A DNA stretch of 64,000 bases from Tulasnella sp. 424 (taxonomy: Eukaryota > Basidiomycota > Agaricomycetes > Cantharellales > Tulasnellaceae), in NCBI GenBank assembly GCA_019633425.1, contig WSUB01000038.1:124001-188000 (forward strand). The letters are read 5' to 3'. Both the position numbers and the translations under genes were made by a program. Positions 21,584-34,384 of the stretch are shown one piece after another; within the stretch, counting starts at the first letter, position 1, and every line of letters begins with the position of its first letter. Below the pieces are notes generated by a model. That model was not told the origin of the DNA and searched no databases. It saw only the letters and a list, made by a program, of their open reading frames with translations.

Positions 21584-22506
21584 TTTTGATGGTCCTCTTT
21601 TCACGCTGATGGGTAGTGAGTGAGACCATTATGACCAGCTTCGAGTTTCCGGAGTGGGGATCGGCATCGCTTTGTATTCTATCTAGGTTTTGGTTAGCTG
21701 AAAAACACATTGGATTCTTCCATCATCTCTCCCAAGATTGAGTTTATCGCGTGGAGCGTTGGGACATTCATCAGGCGAGAACGAGAATGCCAAAGTATTC
21801 CAAGCTCCTCTACGCTAGATCATCCTTACTGGAACCCCGCTAATGGCGAACTACCCAAAGCTCATGTATAATACAAACAGCACCGTCTGAAGTCATTGCC
21901 GTTGCTGGTCGTTGCTGGCCGTTTATCCTGATAGCCGATTCTGCGGCATCTCGCGGTATCAATGTTGAACGCTTTGGCACCGCGATTTTGGTAGATCATC
22001 ACCCGATGGCTGGAGGTTCTGCCTATCTGCAATCGTCAATTAATTGCCAACCTTCCTGACCCTCTGACAGATCTGGAAGCATAGCGTAATGCCCAGATCG
22101 ACCGCTCCAAGTACTCTCCCGTTATCGAGGTTCTAATCGACGATCCTTGCCGGACCTAACTCAGTTCACCGGGATGTACCGCGGGGCGCAAACGTCCTCA
22201 ATGTATGGCTCAATCTAACTATTGCCCAAACCACGACCACCTCTGGGCCAGCCGAGGCGCACCCATGGCGCAAAACAATCAATTTGGTATTGGACGGCAC
22301 GTCCAACACAAGGTCGCGTCAGCAATTTTGCTATATCAATTATCACCCTCGTTAGTTTAGAAATTAAGAGAGTGGGGAGGTAAGGTTGGGGGAGTTGAAG
22401 TACTTAGATAAACCCGAAGACAGCCAGAGTTCTTAGACCAAATGAGTCCATGAGAGCTCCTTAACAATTACTTAAAACTCAGGCACACCCTGCAAGTCTC
22501 GCGGCC
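21584..22506. other. Intergenic region, 3' flank of ERV46 and of GRDP 3
   Basis: The right part (about 22160-22460) resembles the stretch 26130-26400 downstream of GRDP 4, so it belongs to the duplicated GRDP unit. No gene or structured element is evident. Confidence 0.5.
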
Positions 22507-25447
22507 TCAAATTCCGGCACAATTCCCCCGGCTCATCGCTCCGTACTGAACACCTTTCGTCCAACCATAGGCTTGTATTTCGCTGCCTCCCGTCTTCAAA
22601 AGGGAAAAAAGACCATATTTAATGCCTTCTCGCTGCCTAGGTCAAAAAGAAGGATTGTACTGACCATTCCTGCTGAAGGTTTGATAGCATCCGCCGGTCC
22701 TCCCCTAGCTTGGTCGACTTGAGCAGCGCAAAGCGAGTACATGCCGTTTCCCTTGACGCATTCACCGATTTCGAAGTTTCCTTCGACGGCGCCACCGGAA
22801 AGCGCGGTGCAGTCGCCTTGTCTAAAAAGAACAAGGTTGTAGGGGAACGAGAGAAAAAAGACACGATGTTGAAAAGTATCCTTACCCGAACTTCCCAAAA
22901 GGTTTCCTATTCAGAATATGAGAAGCTTGTCAGCGCCAAAGTTTTTGCCAGCCGTGCTGGAGAACTCTACTCACGCAACCCCGTATTGAACAGGGCATAA
23001 GAACGACGGCGTATGATCCACCTCTCTTTGATGCATCAACTCAGCCCACCCATCCACCTTGCCTTTCTCGACGGCTTTCCCAAGCTCATTGGCCCGTTTA
23101 GTCAATTCCTGTGTTCTCAGTTGCGCTTGGGTCTTATTAGGCTGGCCTGGGTTGATAATCACCACAGAATAGTGCTCGGAGGGATGCGTTTGTCCCTCAG
23201 CGTCGTTTGAGGTTGCAATCAAGTCCGGTCGAGGGTTGGTGAAGGGCATCTCTGAGGCGGGTGCGGCTTTGGATTTCCCTTTCTTCGAGAAAAGAGAGAA
23301 TCCGCCGCTAGAGCCCCCCTCTCCGACGTCCAACGCTTTGATCGGGGGTAGGCACCCGCAGACGGAATATGGGACTCCGAATCGCTCCTATTGAAAGGTG
23401 AGTGAAAGGGGGAGTGCCGGGAGTTTGCGAGCGTACCTTCCATCCTTCGGCAGTCTTGTCGTAGGCGGTGGATAAAGCTCCTTGACCGACTTTGTCATCA
23501 TGGTCGGGAACCTATAAGGTTAGTTAAGAAGGGCGGGCGTTCGTCAAAGTGCTAACGGGTCAATGAGATTCCGACTCACGATTCCGATGATATCCTTTAA
23601 CTTTCGACTGCAATCAACGACATAAGTAAAGCCTCTTCAGCTTAATGACACACGGGGTACGTACTAGGATTGACATAGCAGCTGATGAGTGTGCCAAGCC
23701 AAGTCGATGTCCTTCAAGCAACATTTGAGCGAGTGGTTCATCAAACTGCGTGACCAAACTTTGCTTACCAGCGTAGGTACTACGAATTTACCCGGCATGG
23801 CTGACATCAAGTCGAGGAAGTGGTGATAACGGACGACACAGCGAGTCAACGTATCGTTATCCTCCTCCCATCGACCGGGTTCCGTGAACCCGAGGTTGAC
23901 CATCTTCTCGATAAAGCCCATCTGGCGTATCACCTATCATAGCCATAAAAACATAGAGGGGAAAGGAATCGTAATCAGCCAAACTAGCGTCTCGTTAGAT
24001 GGTATTGAGCTGACTCCTTACCGCACTCGCCAAGTCTAACGAAGCCACTCCTGGATTCCGATATGGAGCTATAAGCAGGTTCAACCTCAAAATAATTCGT
24101 AAGTGAGTCGTTGAGTCCTGAAACAATCAGTTAAAAGGGGTGCCCGAACTCACTGTCGGGGCGTACTGATTTGAGGCTTATCCCGTCTTCCCATCAGACC
24201 TTTGCGGCAATATGCCTCAAGCGCTTGAAAGGTCCACCCGATTTGCTTTCCCAGACCCTTGGGTCGAATGGGGGTCATGCCCTCTCGGAGACGGAGGTAT
24301 TGAAGACATAACAGATTGGAGATATCTAGACCCACTGGAAGCCCAGTTTGGTAGTCGAGAACGGTGTTTCTGGAAGACGAGAATGAAGGCGAGTGTATCG
24401 GTTGTGATATGACCCCGGAAAAAGGGGCGCCTCCGAGACTTACGCCATGAAGTCGCGTTTCGTGTCTATCATGAATCTTTCCATGTCTTCAAAGAACTTG
24501 CGCATCCCAAGGGTCTGAAACAGACGACGTCGTGAGCCCACTTCCCCAGCGCGTTATAGTTAGACATATCTACCTCTCTATTGATTTCGAATTTACAGTG
24601 CGTGCAAACGCAAGCAAACTCCCTTTGAGCGTAGCCGTCTCCTTTATAAGTGATCCACGGAATAGTGTTGGGCTCGGCGCAGCTAGGACAAAACACGGCG
24701 ACCGTCTCTTCGGAGGTCGTGTTGATCGGGGGTTCGAAAGGCTGCTCAGTGAAGGAACTGAATGCAGAAACACGGCCTTCGGAAGGGGGATGGGGGAGGA
24801 GGGTTTCCTGGTCGATGGAAGAGGCCAAGTTCACGAGAGGGAATGACCTATGTTGGAACGACTCTCAGATGAGAACACAGGCAACACACTCGGTGTTGGT
24901 TGAGAGCGTGCACTCACCCAATCCTCAAGAGACCGGGAAGCTTTCGTAGACAGTCTTCGAGGTACGTTCTCGGATTGAGCATGTACGTATGCCATACCAT
25001 CATGACATCCAGTGGAGGGACTTCATTGGCCTTCAACCGTCTCGACCCATCCTCGTCTTCCTGACCTTCACCGATCATTCGAACCGCCCATTGTTCGAAG
25101 CGGTAGACAGCTCGTTGAAGGAACACGGCGTAACGTTCCTCGGGCTCCAAAGGGACGTCAGCCTTGACGCGCTTAAAGGTAAGGACCTCCTCCTTCAAAC
25201 GGTGGAACGCCCCCAGGAGGACCAGGTGAGCTTCGAGATCGGAGGGCTTGAGTTGGGGAATGACATAGTTGTTGTTGATCTTGAAATGACTTGGAAGTTT
25301 GTCGTCGATACCACGAGAGGGGACGAAGCTGCTAATAGGGGCGGATGTTCCGGACTCGTCATAGTCGGGCAGAGCATCTGTCGGCTGGGCCGAGTAAGCG
25401 GGAACGTCGGAAGTAGTAGCGGTGTACGAGGGTAATGGGGTTTCCAT
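22507..25447 (-). CDS. GRDP-like (DUF1399) protein 3
   Basis: The minus-strand gene starts at the ATG at 25447 and ends at the TGA at 22507-22509. The first exon encodes METPLPSYTATTSDVPAYSA and ends at LPGLLRIG before a GTGAGT donor. It contains PPLDVMMVWHTYMLNPRTY. Later exons give the zinc-ribbon-like FCPSCAEPN...CVCTHC, IRQMGFIEKMVNLGFTEPGR, the DIDLAWHTHQL motif, an Ala/Lys-rich coiled segment (QLRTQELTKRANELGKAVEK) and GDCTALSGGAVEGNFEIGEC. The last exon ends GAMSRGNCAGI. It has one more intron than the plus-strand copies, at ...TAEGWK near 23400. The family function is unknown. It is closest to GRDP 4. Confidence 0.83.
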
Positions 25448-25474
25448 GATAGGTTAAAGTTGAAGAAAATGAAA

Positions 25475-25526
25475 CCTCGAGTCCTCGAGTCTTAAGTAGT
25501 CCCGTCCTAATGAGGATTTTCCGGAG
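25475..25526 (-). promoter_or_regulatory. GRDP 3 core promoter
   Basis: On the minus strand TCCGGAAAATCCTCATTAGG is followed by a weak TTAAGA in place of the TATA box. The element matches the one before the other GRDP genes. A CCAAT box lies further upstream near 25663. Confidence 0.5.
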
Positions 25527-26447
25527 TGCACATGGAAGAAGAGCGGAATCGACTGCGCCGGGGAGCTTGGTAACGAGTTTTGTGGATGTGGCCTCGGCGG
25601 AGCCCGTCTAAGTTTAAGATAATGGCAACTTGAGGTATTTATGCTGGATGAGGTGACGCTCAGCCAATCTCAGCTTCGTCAGCCCGAAGTGCGTGGGTAT
25701 TGCTCACCGACCCGGACATATTCTGTGTTCCCGAACATTGTGCTCTATTTTTGCGACTTGGTAGAGTTTAAATTAATTATACCGAGATGCTGCGAAAGGA
25801 TTGCTGCGAAAGAAAGCGAAGACGCCAAGACTTTGAACTTTCGGCTCGTGGATGAGACGTTAGATTTTGGTCCTTCACTTGGAAAGTATTCGCTACATTT
25901 GCAGCTTCACCAGCAATACGATCGTGTACGCGAGCGAACTCATCGAGTGTTGGTGACCGAGGACACGTTCGGTCAGGCACGTGACAGGCTCAACCTGCCA
26001 GGGTACCTCCGGTGTCGCCGGTAAACCCGGAACGTTCCTTCTACGCCTGCTAATCGCTTTGCCTCGAATAGATTCGACTCTGAGGCAAAAGCAACTGAAT
26101 CATGCATTGACACATTGTTTTCAGCTCACCAGAATGTACCGCGTTGGCGCAGCATTCTCAGTATATGGCTCAATCTAATTATTCCCCAAACCACACGGCT
26201 CATGGCGCCAAAGAATCAAGTTGGCATGTGACGGAACGTCGAAACACAAGATCGTGTCGGCTATCTGACTATATTAATCATTGCCTTGGCTAGTTTAGAA
26301 ATCAAGAGAGTGGGGAGGTAGGTGGGGGGAGTTGAAGTACCTAGGTAAACCCAAAGACAGCCAAAGTCCTTAGACCAAATGAGTCCATGAAAACTCCTTA
26401 ACAGTTGCCAGCTAAAACTAAGGCACACTCTTGCACGACCCGCGGCT
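25527..26447. other. Intergenic region between GRDP 3 and GRDP 4
   Basis: It holds the upstream flank of GRDP 3 and the downstream flank of GRDP 4. Parts are similar to 21900-22506 and to 29590-30000, as expected if whole units were duplicated. No gene is visible. Confidence 0.5.
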
Positions 26448-29413
26448 TCACATTCCACCACAACCTCCCATAGTAAATCCTGCCAGATATCCAGTGTACT
26501 GCGCGCTTACCGCCCAGCCTTGAGCTTGCATCAATTCGTGGTCTCCCCGCTTTAAAAGAACGTATTAGTACCCTCTCAATATCTCTGCCAAAAGGGGGAA
26601 AAAGGTAGATCTTACGTACCATTGCTGCTGAATATTGCACAGTGTCCTCCGGTCCTCCCCTAACCTGATCGACCTGAGCACCGCAAAGCGAATACATGCC
26701 GTTTCCCTTGACACATTCGCCGACCTCAAAGTTTCCTTCGACGGCGCCACCAGAAAGCGTGGTACAGTCGCCTTGTCTAAAGCAAAGTCGTCAGGGAAAT
26801 ACAGAACAAGGGACGGTTGGTGAAAGGTATCTTTACCCAAACTTTCCAAAAGGTTTCCTATTCAGAAAAGTAAGATTCTCAGCGCCAAAGCTTTGTAACC
26901 CCCGTCCTGTGGGGTCTCACTCACGCAACGCCGTATTGAACGGGGCATAAGAACGACGGTGCATGATCCACCCCTCTCTTATGCATCAGCTCAGCCCACC
27001 CATCCGTCTTGCCTTTCTCGACGGCCTTCCCAAGTTCCTTGGCACGTTTAGCCAGCTCCTGCGTTCGCATTTGCGCTTGGGCCTTGTTAGTCTGACCCGG
27101 GTTGATAATCGCCACGGAATAATGGTCGGAGGGATGTGTTTGTCCCTCAGCGTCATTTGAAGTTGCAATCAAATCCGGTCGAGGGTTGGTGATTGGCTTC
27201 TCTGGTGCGGGTGCGGCTTTAGATTTTCCTTTCTTCGAGAAAAGAGAGAAGCCGCCGCTACTAGAGCCGCCCTCTGCGATATCCAACGTATTGATCGGGG
27301 GTAGGCACCCACATACGGAGTACGGAACTCCGAATCGTTCCTAGTGGTAGGGTGAGCGAAGTAACGAGTGGCGGAGAGTCTGCAAGCGTACCTTCCAGCC
27401 TTCGGCGGTCTTCTCGTAGGCGGTAGATAGAGCTCCTTGACCGACTTTGTCATCGTGATCGGGAACCTATAGAGTGAAGTAAGAAACACGACCCTCTCTA
27501 TAGGAGTCAACACTGAGTGATAACTCGACTTACGATTCCGATGATATCCTTCAGCTTTCGACTGCAATAAGTGGCATAAGTAAAGTGCTTCCAGCTTCGT
27601 AGCATTCGGGGCACGTACTAAGAGTCGCACAGCAGCTGATGAGTGTGCCAAGCCAAGTCGATATCCTAAAGCAGTATTTGAGCGCGGAGTTCACTAAAAC
27701 ACATGAACAAGTCTCGCTTACTAGCGTAGGTACTACGAAGTTACCCGGCATGGCCGACATCAAGTCGAGGAAGTGATGATAACGGACGACACAGCGGGTC
27801 AACGTATCGTTATCCTCTTCCCATCGACCGGGTTCCGTGAACCCGAGGTTGACCATCTTCTCGATAAAGCCCATCTGACGTATCACCTACCATTGAAAAA
27901 AAAATTACAGGGACAAAAGGAGTGTAATTAGCCAAACCTGCATTGGGGCATATGGTATTGAGCTGAATCCTTACCGCACTCGCCAAGTCTAAAGAAGCCA
28001 ATCCTGGATTCCGATAGGGAGCTAGAAGTATATTCAACCTCGAAATCATTCGTTACGTGAGCTGTCAAGTCCAGGAACAATCAAGCCAAAGGGAAGGCCC
28101 GAACTCACTGTCTGGGTGTGCCTATGTGGGGCTTATCCCGTCTTGCCATCAAACCTTTGCGGCAATATGCCTCAAGCGCTTGAAAGGTCCATCCGATTTG
28201 CTTTCCTAGACTCTCGGGCCGAATGGGGTTCATTCCCTCTCGGAGACGGAGATACTGAAGACATAAAAGATTTGAGATATTTGAATCGGTCGGAAGGCCA
28301 GTTTGGTAATCAAGAACGGTGTTTCTGGGAAAACGAAATCAGGGTGAGTGCTTCGGTTGTGACATCACCTCTAGACAACCGCTTCCAGAACTTACGCCAT
28401 GAAGTTGCGCTTCGTATCCACCATAAACCTTTCCAAGTCTTCAAAGAACTTGCGCATTCCAAGGGTCTGGAACAAACGACGTCGTTAGCCCACGCCTCCA
28501 ACATATAAGAGTGAAAATATCTGTTTACCTCTCTATTAAATTCGAACTTGCAGTGCGTGCAAGCGCAAGCGAACTCCCTTTGAGCATAACCGTCTCCTTT
28601 GTAGGTAATCCACGGAATAGTGTTGGGTTGGGAGCAGCTAGGACAAAACACAGGGACCGTCTCCTCCGAGGTCGTGTTGATCGGGGGTTCAAATGGCTGC
28701 CCAGTGAAGGAAGTAAATGCAGAAACCCGGCCATTGGAAGGGGGATGCGGGAGGAGAGTTTCTTGGTCGATTGAAGAGACCAGTTGTACAAGAGGGAAAG
28801 ACCTGTGTAAGAACGAGTCCCGGATGAGGGAAACAGCCAAAACATTCAGCATTTAGTCAAGAGTGTGCACTCACCCAATCCTCAAGAGACCGGGAAGCTT
28901 CCTTAGGCAGTCCTCGTAGTATGTTCTCGGATTGAGCATGTACGTATGCCATACCATCATGACATCCAGCGGAGGGACCTCATTGGGCCTCAACTGCCCC
29001 CGCCCGCCCTCCTCGTCTTCCTGACCTTCCCCGCCGATCATTCGAACGGCCCACTGCTCGAAGCGGTAGACAGCTCGTTGAAGGAATACAGCGTAACGCT
29101 CTTCGGGCTCCAAAGGGATGTCAGCCTTGACGCCCTTGAGGGTAAGGACCTCCTCCTTCAAACGGTGGAACGCTCCAAGGAGGACCAGGTGAGCTTCAAG
29201 ATCGGAGGGGTTGAGTTGGGGAATGACGTAGTTGTTGTTGATCCTAAAGTGATTCGGAAGTTTGTCATCGATACCACGAGAGGGGACGAAGCTGCTGAGA
29301 GGGGCAGATGCTCTGGACTCAGCGTCATAGTCGGGCAGAGCATCTGTCGGCTGGGCCGAGTAAGCGGGAACGTCGGCGGTAGTAGCGGTGTACGAGGGTA
29401 AGGTGGCCGCCAT
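26448..29413 (-). CDS. GRDP-like (DUF1399) protein 4
   Basis: The ATG is at 29413 and the TGA at 26448-26450. The exon pattern follows GRDP 3, including the extra intron near 27350. The N-terminus is MAATLPSYTATTADVPAYSA; PPLDVMMVWHTYMLNPRTYY, FCPSCSQPN...CACTHC and an intact DIDLAWHTHQL exon follow. The last exon ends YLAGFTMGGCGGM, a Gly-rich tail that fits the family name. All splice sites I checked keep the frame. Compared with GRDP 3 most changes look conservative, so both copies may be functional. Role unknown. Confidence 0.83.
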
Positions 29414-29459
29414 GATAGGTTAAAGTTGAGGATAATGAAAACTGGAGGCCTCAGGCCTT

Positions 29460-29500
29460 AGGCCTTAAATAGCCCCATCCTGATGAGGTTTCTCCGGACT
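29460..29500 (-). promoter_or_regulatory. GRDP 4 core promoter
   Basis: On the minus strand CCGGAGAAACCTCATCAGGA is followed closely by TATTTAAGG, then about 55 nt to the ATG. Confidence 0.6.
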
Positions 29501-30653
29501 GCAAATGGAAGAAGAGTTGAACAGGCTGCACCGCCAAGCTTGGCAACGGGTTTTGTTGGATGTGGCCTTGGCGTAGCCAGCGTCTAAATCTTAGATAACG
29601 AAACATTGAGGTAATTCTGCTGGATGAAGTGACGTTCAGCCAATCTCAACGCCGCCGGCGCGGAGTGCGTGGGTTTCGCTCCCGTCAAGTACACATTGTG
29701 CCTTCTCAAAAAACGGCATAACGCATGCTCTATTTTTGCGACTTGATAGAGCTTGGATCGATTGGACTGATTTACCACGAAAGGATAGCCGCGAGGGAGA
29801 GCGAAGACGTGCAATTGAAACTTTGAACTTTCAGCTCGTGGCCCTTCAACTTCAACTTGGAAATTATTCGCTGTATCTGCATGAGGTAGCGTCGCCAGCA
29901 CTACGGTCGTGTACGCGCGCCAACCCTTATTGTTGAAGTTGAAGTGCGGCAGTTGATAGGGGATGCCAGGTGTTGGTACGTGTTCGTCTGGGCACGTGAC
30001 TGGTTCAACACGCACAGCCTTAAGGGGGTTTTCCAGGTTCCCCGCGCGTTGCGTCTCCAAACGCTCCTTCGATCGCTGCGGATCGTTTCACCGTGAATGG
30101 GTTCGGCTCTCAGCCAAACACAACAGAACTATGCATTTGATACATTGTTCAAATATTTCTACGGACTCTTCCCCGGGACGGTTAACTTGAGCAGCCAAAT
30201 CCACCTTGTAACGCCCCATACATTCTACTCATCCCATTCCAGTGATGGTAAGTCCAGCACCGGATGTTCTCGCACAACCAGCTCCGATAATTTTTTTTTT
30301 GATACCATGAGGCCATCGCAATATATATACCTCGAGGAACTTGGAGATTGCTGCTGTAATTTGCCCCGTATATCTGAGAGCCCAAGGCATTTACATTTCT
30401 CATCAAAAACGTCGCGAATTCTCGTCCAGCCACGAATACACTTTAATACCTGAGTCGAGCGGGAGTTCGTATGAATATCCGAGTCAACATTTGGATTGGG
30501 ACGTGGCAGCTTGGCGGGCCAGTTTCAGAGATCAAGTCTCGAGCGGAGAAAGCCAAGGGTTATTCAACTTTTATTGCAGTATCTAAAGCAAAGTAAATAT
30601 CAAGGGAAGAACTACGACCAAATCGAGAACTCGTTTAGAGGCATCGACAACTG
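29501..30653. other. Intergenic region, partly duplicated at 38830-39277
   Basis: The left half is the upstream flank of GRDP 4 and resembles the flank of GRDP 3. The segment 30310-30440 matches 38840-38970, downstream of the F-box pseudogene, so the F-box/carrier duplication extends into here. Long frames exist on both strands, but none shows a recognisable domain. Confidence 0.45.
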
Positions 30654-31941
30654 CTACGCGTCCCACTTCGGAGGGGGAAGATCAATGCTGTGACCTAACG
30701 GCTTCTCCACGTACCGAGAAACCAATTTAGGAAGGAAGCCCCCTTCGATTTCCGTGGAGGGGATGTACAGCCATTCTCGATCCTCAGGGTCAACGAGGGC
30801 CTCCAAGTACGGACAGCAGTGTTTGAGTTTCAGCATCGCGTCAATTCCGCAGTCCGGCAGTGGGCTTGGGCCCGCGGTGTCGAGCTTGATTTCGAGTTTG
30901 CGGAGCGAAGATAATAAGGGCATGTGAGAAGCGATCTGAGGGGTTCAGAAAAGAAGCCCAGAGTGTTCAAAGTCCACACGACCGAAGTTGCACACGCATA
31001 TCGTGCTAACTCACATTGTCATAGCCGAACGGCGGAAAGTTCGAATGCATCTGGAAGGACACGATGCAGAGACTTTGGATGTTCGGAAACTTCGCCAGAA
31101 CGCTCCCAAAGTAGTCCCAGCTGCTAATGTCATGCCATGTTATGGATATCCGCAAATGTTGAATCTTGTGTCCACTCCACGGATCTTGCAAGTTGAAAGA
31201 GGCCATATCTGCACCACCAAAGGAAAGGTCGAGGTGTTCCATTTGCGCAGCTGCGTTTAGGAAGGTTTCGGCTAACCAAGCCGCTCCTTGGAATCGCACG
31301 AGGTTGGGGACGTCCGAAGCCTGAATGCTATTCGGAACATTCGGGAGGAGAGAGAAAGAGGCGAGAGATAGGGATTCAAGGCGAGGTTGGGCTTGCAATA
31401 TCGCTCGGAGGTTTGACATGGATTCCTCATTGACCCTAATGGCGTCGTCGGAACGGTTATAGTACCGGTCACTTATGCTCAAAGACGTGAGGTCCATCAT
31501 CGAGACAGTCGCGCGGACGTGTGATAAAGCCGGGTCCGACAGCCACTGCAGTGCATCGATGTCGAGTGATCGAATATTTTTGGCCAACAGTAGTGCTTCA
31601 AGACCGTTTGGCTGAAGAAGATCTGGGAGCATATACCTGGAAAGTGCTGGAGGATAGCACCATTCAAGGTTGATGCGGAGGTCCCTGACGAGTGACGCCA
31701 AGTCCGGGCGGAGGACGAATGTCTTGAGGAGGTGGAGTGATCTGTGCGGCAAGTATCGGAGCCATACAGTTCGGTAGAGGTGTTGTTCGCATGCGGACCG
31801 CAGAGTTCTGTTTACCATGAGATGTAAAACTGAACTCGGGGGGAGGAAGAACATGATCTGCTCTAGCAGTTCTAGTGGCAGGTTATCAAGGCGAGGCTGC
31901 AGCCGATCTTGCGCCCAAGAATCTCCTGCGGGTACAGACAT
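30654..31941 (-). CDS. F-box protein 1 (leucine-rich type)
   Basis: Two exons, 31941-31015 and 30935-30654, are joined in phase by a GTGAGT...CAG intron and give 402 residues. The F-box is near residues 19-60 (LPLELLEQIMFFLPPSSVLH ending in YRTVWL). The rest has irregular leucine-rich repeats such as LRAILQAQPRLESLSLASF and LDLSFGG. F-box proteins join SCF ubiquitin ligases through Skp1 and present substrates bound by the repeats; the target here is unknown. It sits divergently from the phosphate carrier gene at 32426. The pair is duplicated at 39278-42255, where the F-box copy is broken. Confidence 0.8.
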
Positions 31942-32425
31942 GAGTGGCTGTGGTGTGGACTAGTTAACCGTTGACTCGAACGAGAAGAAACGCAATAAAT
32001 GCACCAAGGGATTGCTTAAGAATGGCTTCTAGCACAGCCAGCCTCCGTGGATTTCACTCCTTTGCGACGGCCAGACTCGGCGCCCGAGGTTGAATGAACG
32101 CGCGTCCCGAATGAGTTCGGCGTCGGAAAAGGACCCGTTTTCGCCCAACAACAGCCTTCTAAAAGGCCGACGTATGGAGGGGCGCTTTTTAAGTACTTGT
32201 TTGGGATGTAAGATCTTGAAATCGTCGCGTTTTTTTTGCTGGGTGGGGACTAACTCTGTCGGGAAAGCTAGGCTGAGGTGTGGAGGTACGGGTGTCCGAT
32301 GGCGATGCTTAGTAACCGGCACGACCCGGCAACATCCTGACCGTTCATTCAAATCTCGACTCTGGCCCCATAATTCGACTCTCAAGCTCTCTCCCTCTTT
32401 ATCTCTCTCCCTTTCAACCAAAATA
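31942..32425. other. Divergent promoter region between F-box 1 and phosphate carrier 1
   Basis: It carries a CT-rich leader ending AACCAAAATA just before the carrier ATG. The same region exists before carrier 2 with moderate divergence. No distinct TATA box. Confidence 0.45.
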
Positions 32426-33652
32426 ATGGCCACACAGTACCGCCCCTCACCTCTCCTTGCTGCTGCGTTCCCCATCGCTGCCGTCTCTGACAGCTCCGAT
32501 GGGCCGGGACCAACGGGCCTTGACCTGTACGCACGCTTCGCTGTAGCAGGAGCCATTGGCACCTCCATTACCCATGGTGCCCTCACTCCCGTTGATGTGG
32601 TGAAGACTCGTATCCAGCTCGAGCCTGAGGTTTACAACAGGGTAAGCGCCGAGCATGCCGTGATCCCCGCGTGCGAAATTGGGACCTGGACTGACGCAAC
32701 CCAAACCGTGGAATGTGTCGCGAAATAGGGAATGATCACGGCTTTCCGTACCATCAGCGCGAAAGAGGGCGCTGGCGCTCTCTTAACTGGTCTCGGTCCT
32801 ACCGCACTCGGCTACGCTTTCCAGGGAGCCTTCAAGTTCGGTGGTTACGAATTCTGGAAGAAGTCCGCGATCGACTACCTCGGTGTAGAGAAGGCTACTG
32901 CCAACCGGTCCGTCTTAAATCCTCTTAGACGGCGTTTCGCGTTATTACTGACCTAACGCGTGCACCGTTCCGAAATAACAGTGAAGCTATCTACCTCGGA
33001 GCCGCCGCCATCGCCGAGTTCTTCGCCGATGTCGCTCTCTGCCCATTAGAGGCCACCCGTATCCGTCTCGTCTCCCAACCATCCTTTGCCACCGGTCTTG
33101 CCAGCGGTTTCGCTCGCATCGCGCGGGAAGAAGGCTTCAAGGGCTTCTACTCCGGCTTCGGTCCCATTCTGTTCAAGCAGGTTCCTTACACTATGGCCAA
33201 GTTCTCCGTCTTCGAAATTGTCCTCGAAAGGGCTATCAATGTCATCGGCAAGCCCAAATCTGAGCTCACCTCGGGTACCCTCTCCGCTTTGAACTTGGGC
33301 TGCGGTCTCATAGCCGGTTTCGCCTCTGCCATCGTCTCCCAGCCTGCTGATACCTTGCTCAGCAAGATCAACAAGACCAAAGCTCTCCCCGGAGAGACCA
33401 TCACTGGTCGCTTGGTCAAGTTGGCCGGTCAGTTGGGCGTTAAGGGTCTTTTCACTGGTATGGGTGCTCGTTTGGTCATGGTTGGTACTTTGACCGCCGG
33501 TCAATGTAAGTTTTCATTTTTTTTCGCTTCCTTTTCGCGACCCAAATTGCTAATAATGTTGCACTACTCTTCCAGTCACCCTCTACTCCGACATCAAACA
33601 TCTCTTGGGTGCCACCAATAGTGTTGAGATCGCCAAGGTCACCACTTCATAA
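32426..33652 (+). CDS. Mitochondrial phosphate carrier, copy 1 (SLC25A3/Mir1 type)
   Basis: Exons 32426-32641, 32729-32907, 32982-33505 and 33576-33652 give 331 residues, normal for this carrier. The three mitochondrial-carrier repeats are clear: [26 protein letters not shown] and [13 protein letters not shown], each a PxD/ExxK/R signature. [11 protein letters not shown] and [20 protein letters not shown] are typical of phosphate carriers. The protein imports phosphate with protons across the inner membrane for ATP synthesis. The C-terminal exon ([15 protein letters not shown]) has changed more than the rest compared with copy 2. Both copies look intact. Confidence 0.93.
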
Positions 33653-33873
33653 TCCCAATCAACACTTTCGTTTGTTTTCATGTATTTTATGACTAGGGTG
33701 AGATTTCGGAATGGTCTCCCCATCTCCCGAAGAGCTTATGAGGTTTACTATCTCCAACCTCTACGAGTTGATGTGCGGCGTCTCCGACTGATTCGTAACT
33801 GGCAAGATCTCCGCTGCGATGCCCGCGTCTGAGCGGCAAGAAGTTGAGGAAGTCCTCGCTCACCAAGTTAACT

Positions 33874-34384
33874 CTACTTGGCAATCAGAATATGAGAAGT
33901 CTCAAGCGTTTTCAGAAGAGGTTGACTTTGTAGGACCTCGCGGAGGTTGGCAGCGACGGTCTCGTTGTGCTTGATTGCGGGTTCCCGGTCCTCCGGAACG
34001 TCAGATTTTTCGTGTCGGCTTCGTTTAAGATACGAGTTTCCGAAGGGAGGATAGGTTGGGGTCCGACATTTAAGGGGCGGCCGAGGTGGCGAAGGATGGA
34101 AGGCTCTCGGCCAACGCGAACGCTCCCAGCCCGTCGGGTTGAAATCTCCATGGACTCCCAAGCCTCCGGAGTCAACCACCTTAGATCAATCGAGAGTCTA
34201 TGCTTACATGAAGAGCAAGGTTGGGCGGATCGCGAATGCGTGGAGGAGTTTGAGCGAACGATGCGCTTGAGCAAACCAATCGATGTCTGGGTCCCGCTAG
34301 GATTTTCTCGGAGGGATTTGTTGACGATGAGGTTCCTAACCGAGTTGGTGGACAGGAAGTCGGACATGTAGTCCCAGAGGTCAA
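33874..34384 (-). pseudogene. F-box protein relic
   Basis: In different minus-strand frames one can read FLSTNSVRNLIVNKSLRE (F-box helix), RSLKLLHAFAIRPNLAL and ANLREVLQSQPLLKTLETSH. All are familiar from the F-box genes on both sides, but they are joined by frame changes. It is a decayed copy. The minus-strand sequence 33693-33884 may be its 3' end. Confidence 0.6.

Noticed and set aside
29584..30060. 158-codon minus-strand frame upstream of GRDP 4
   Set aside because: A related region upstream of GRDP 3 does not keep the frame; it looks like duplicated non-coding flank.
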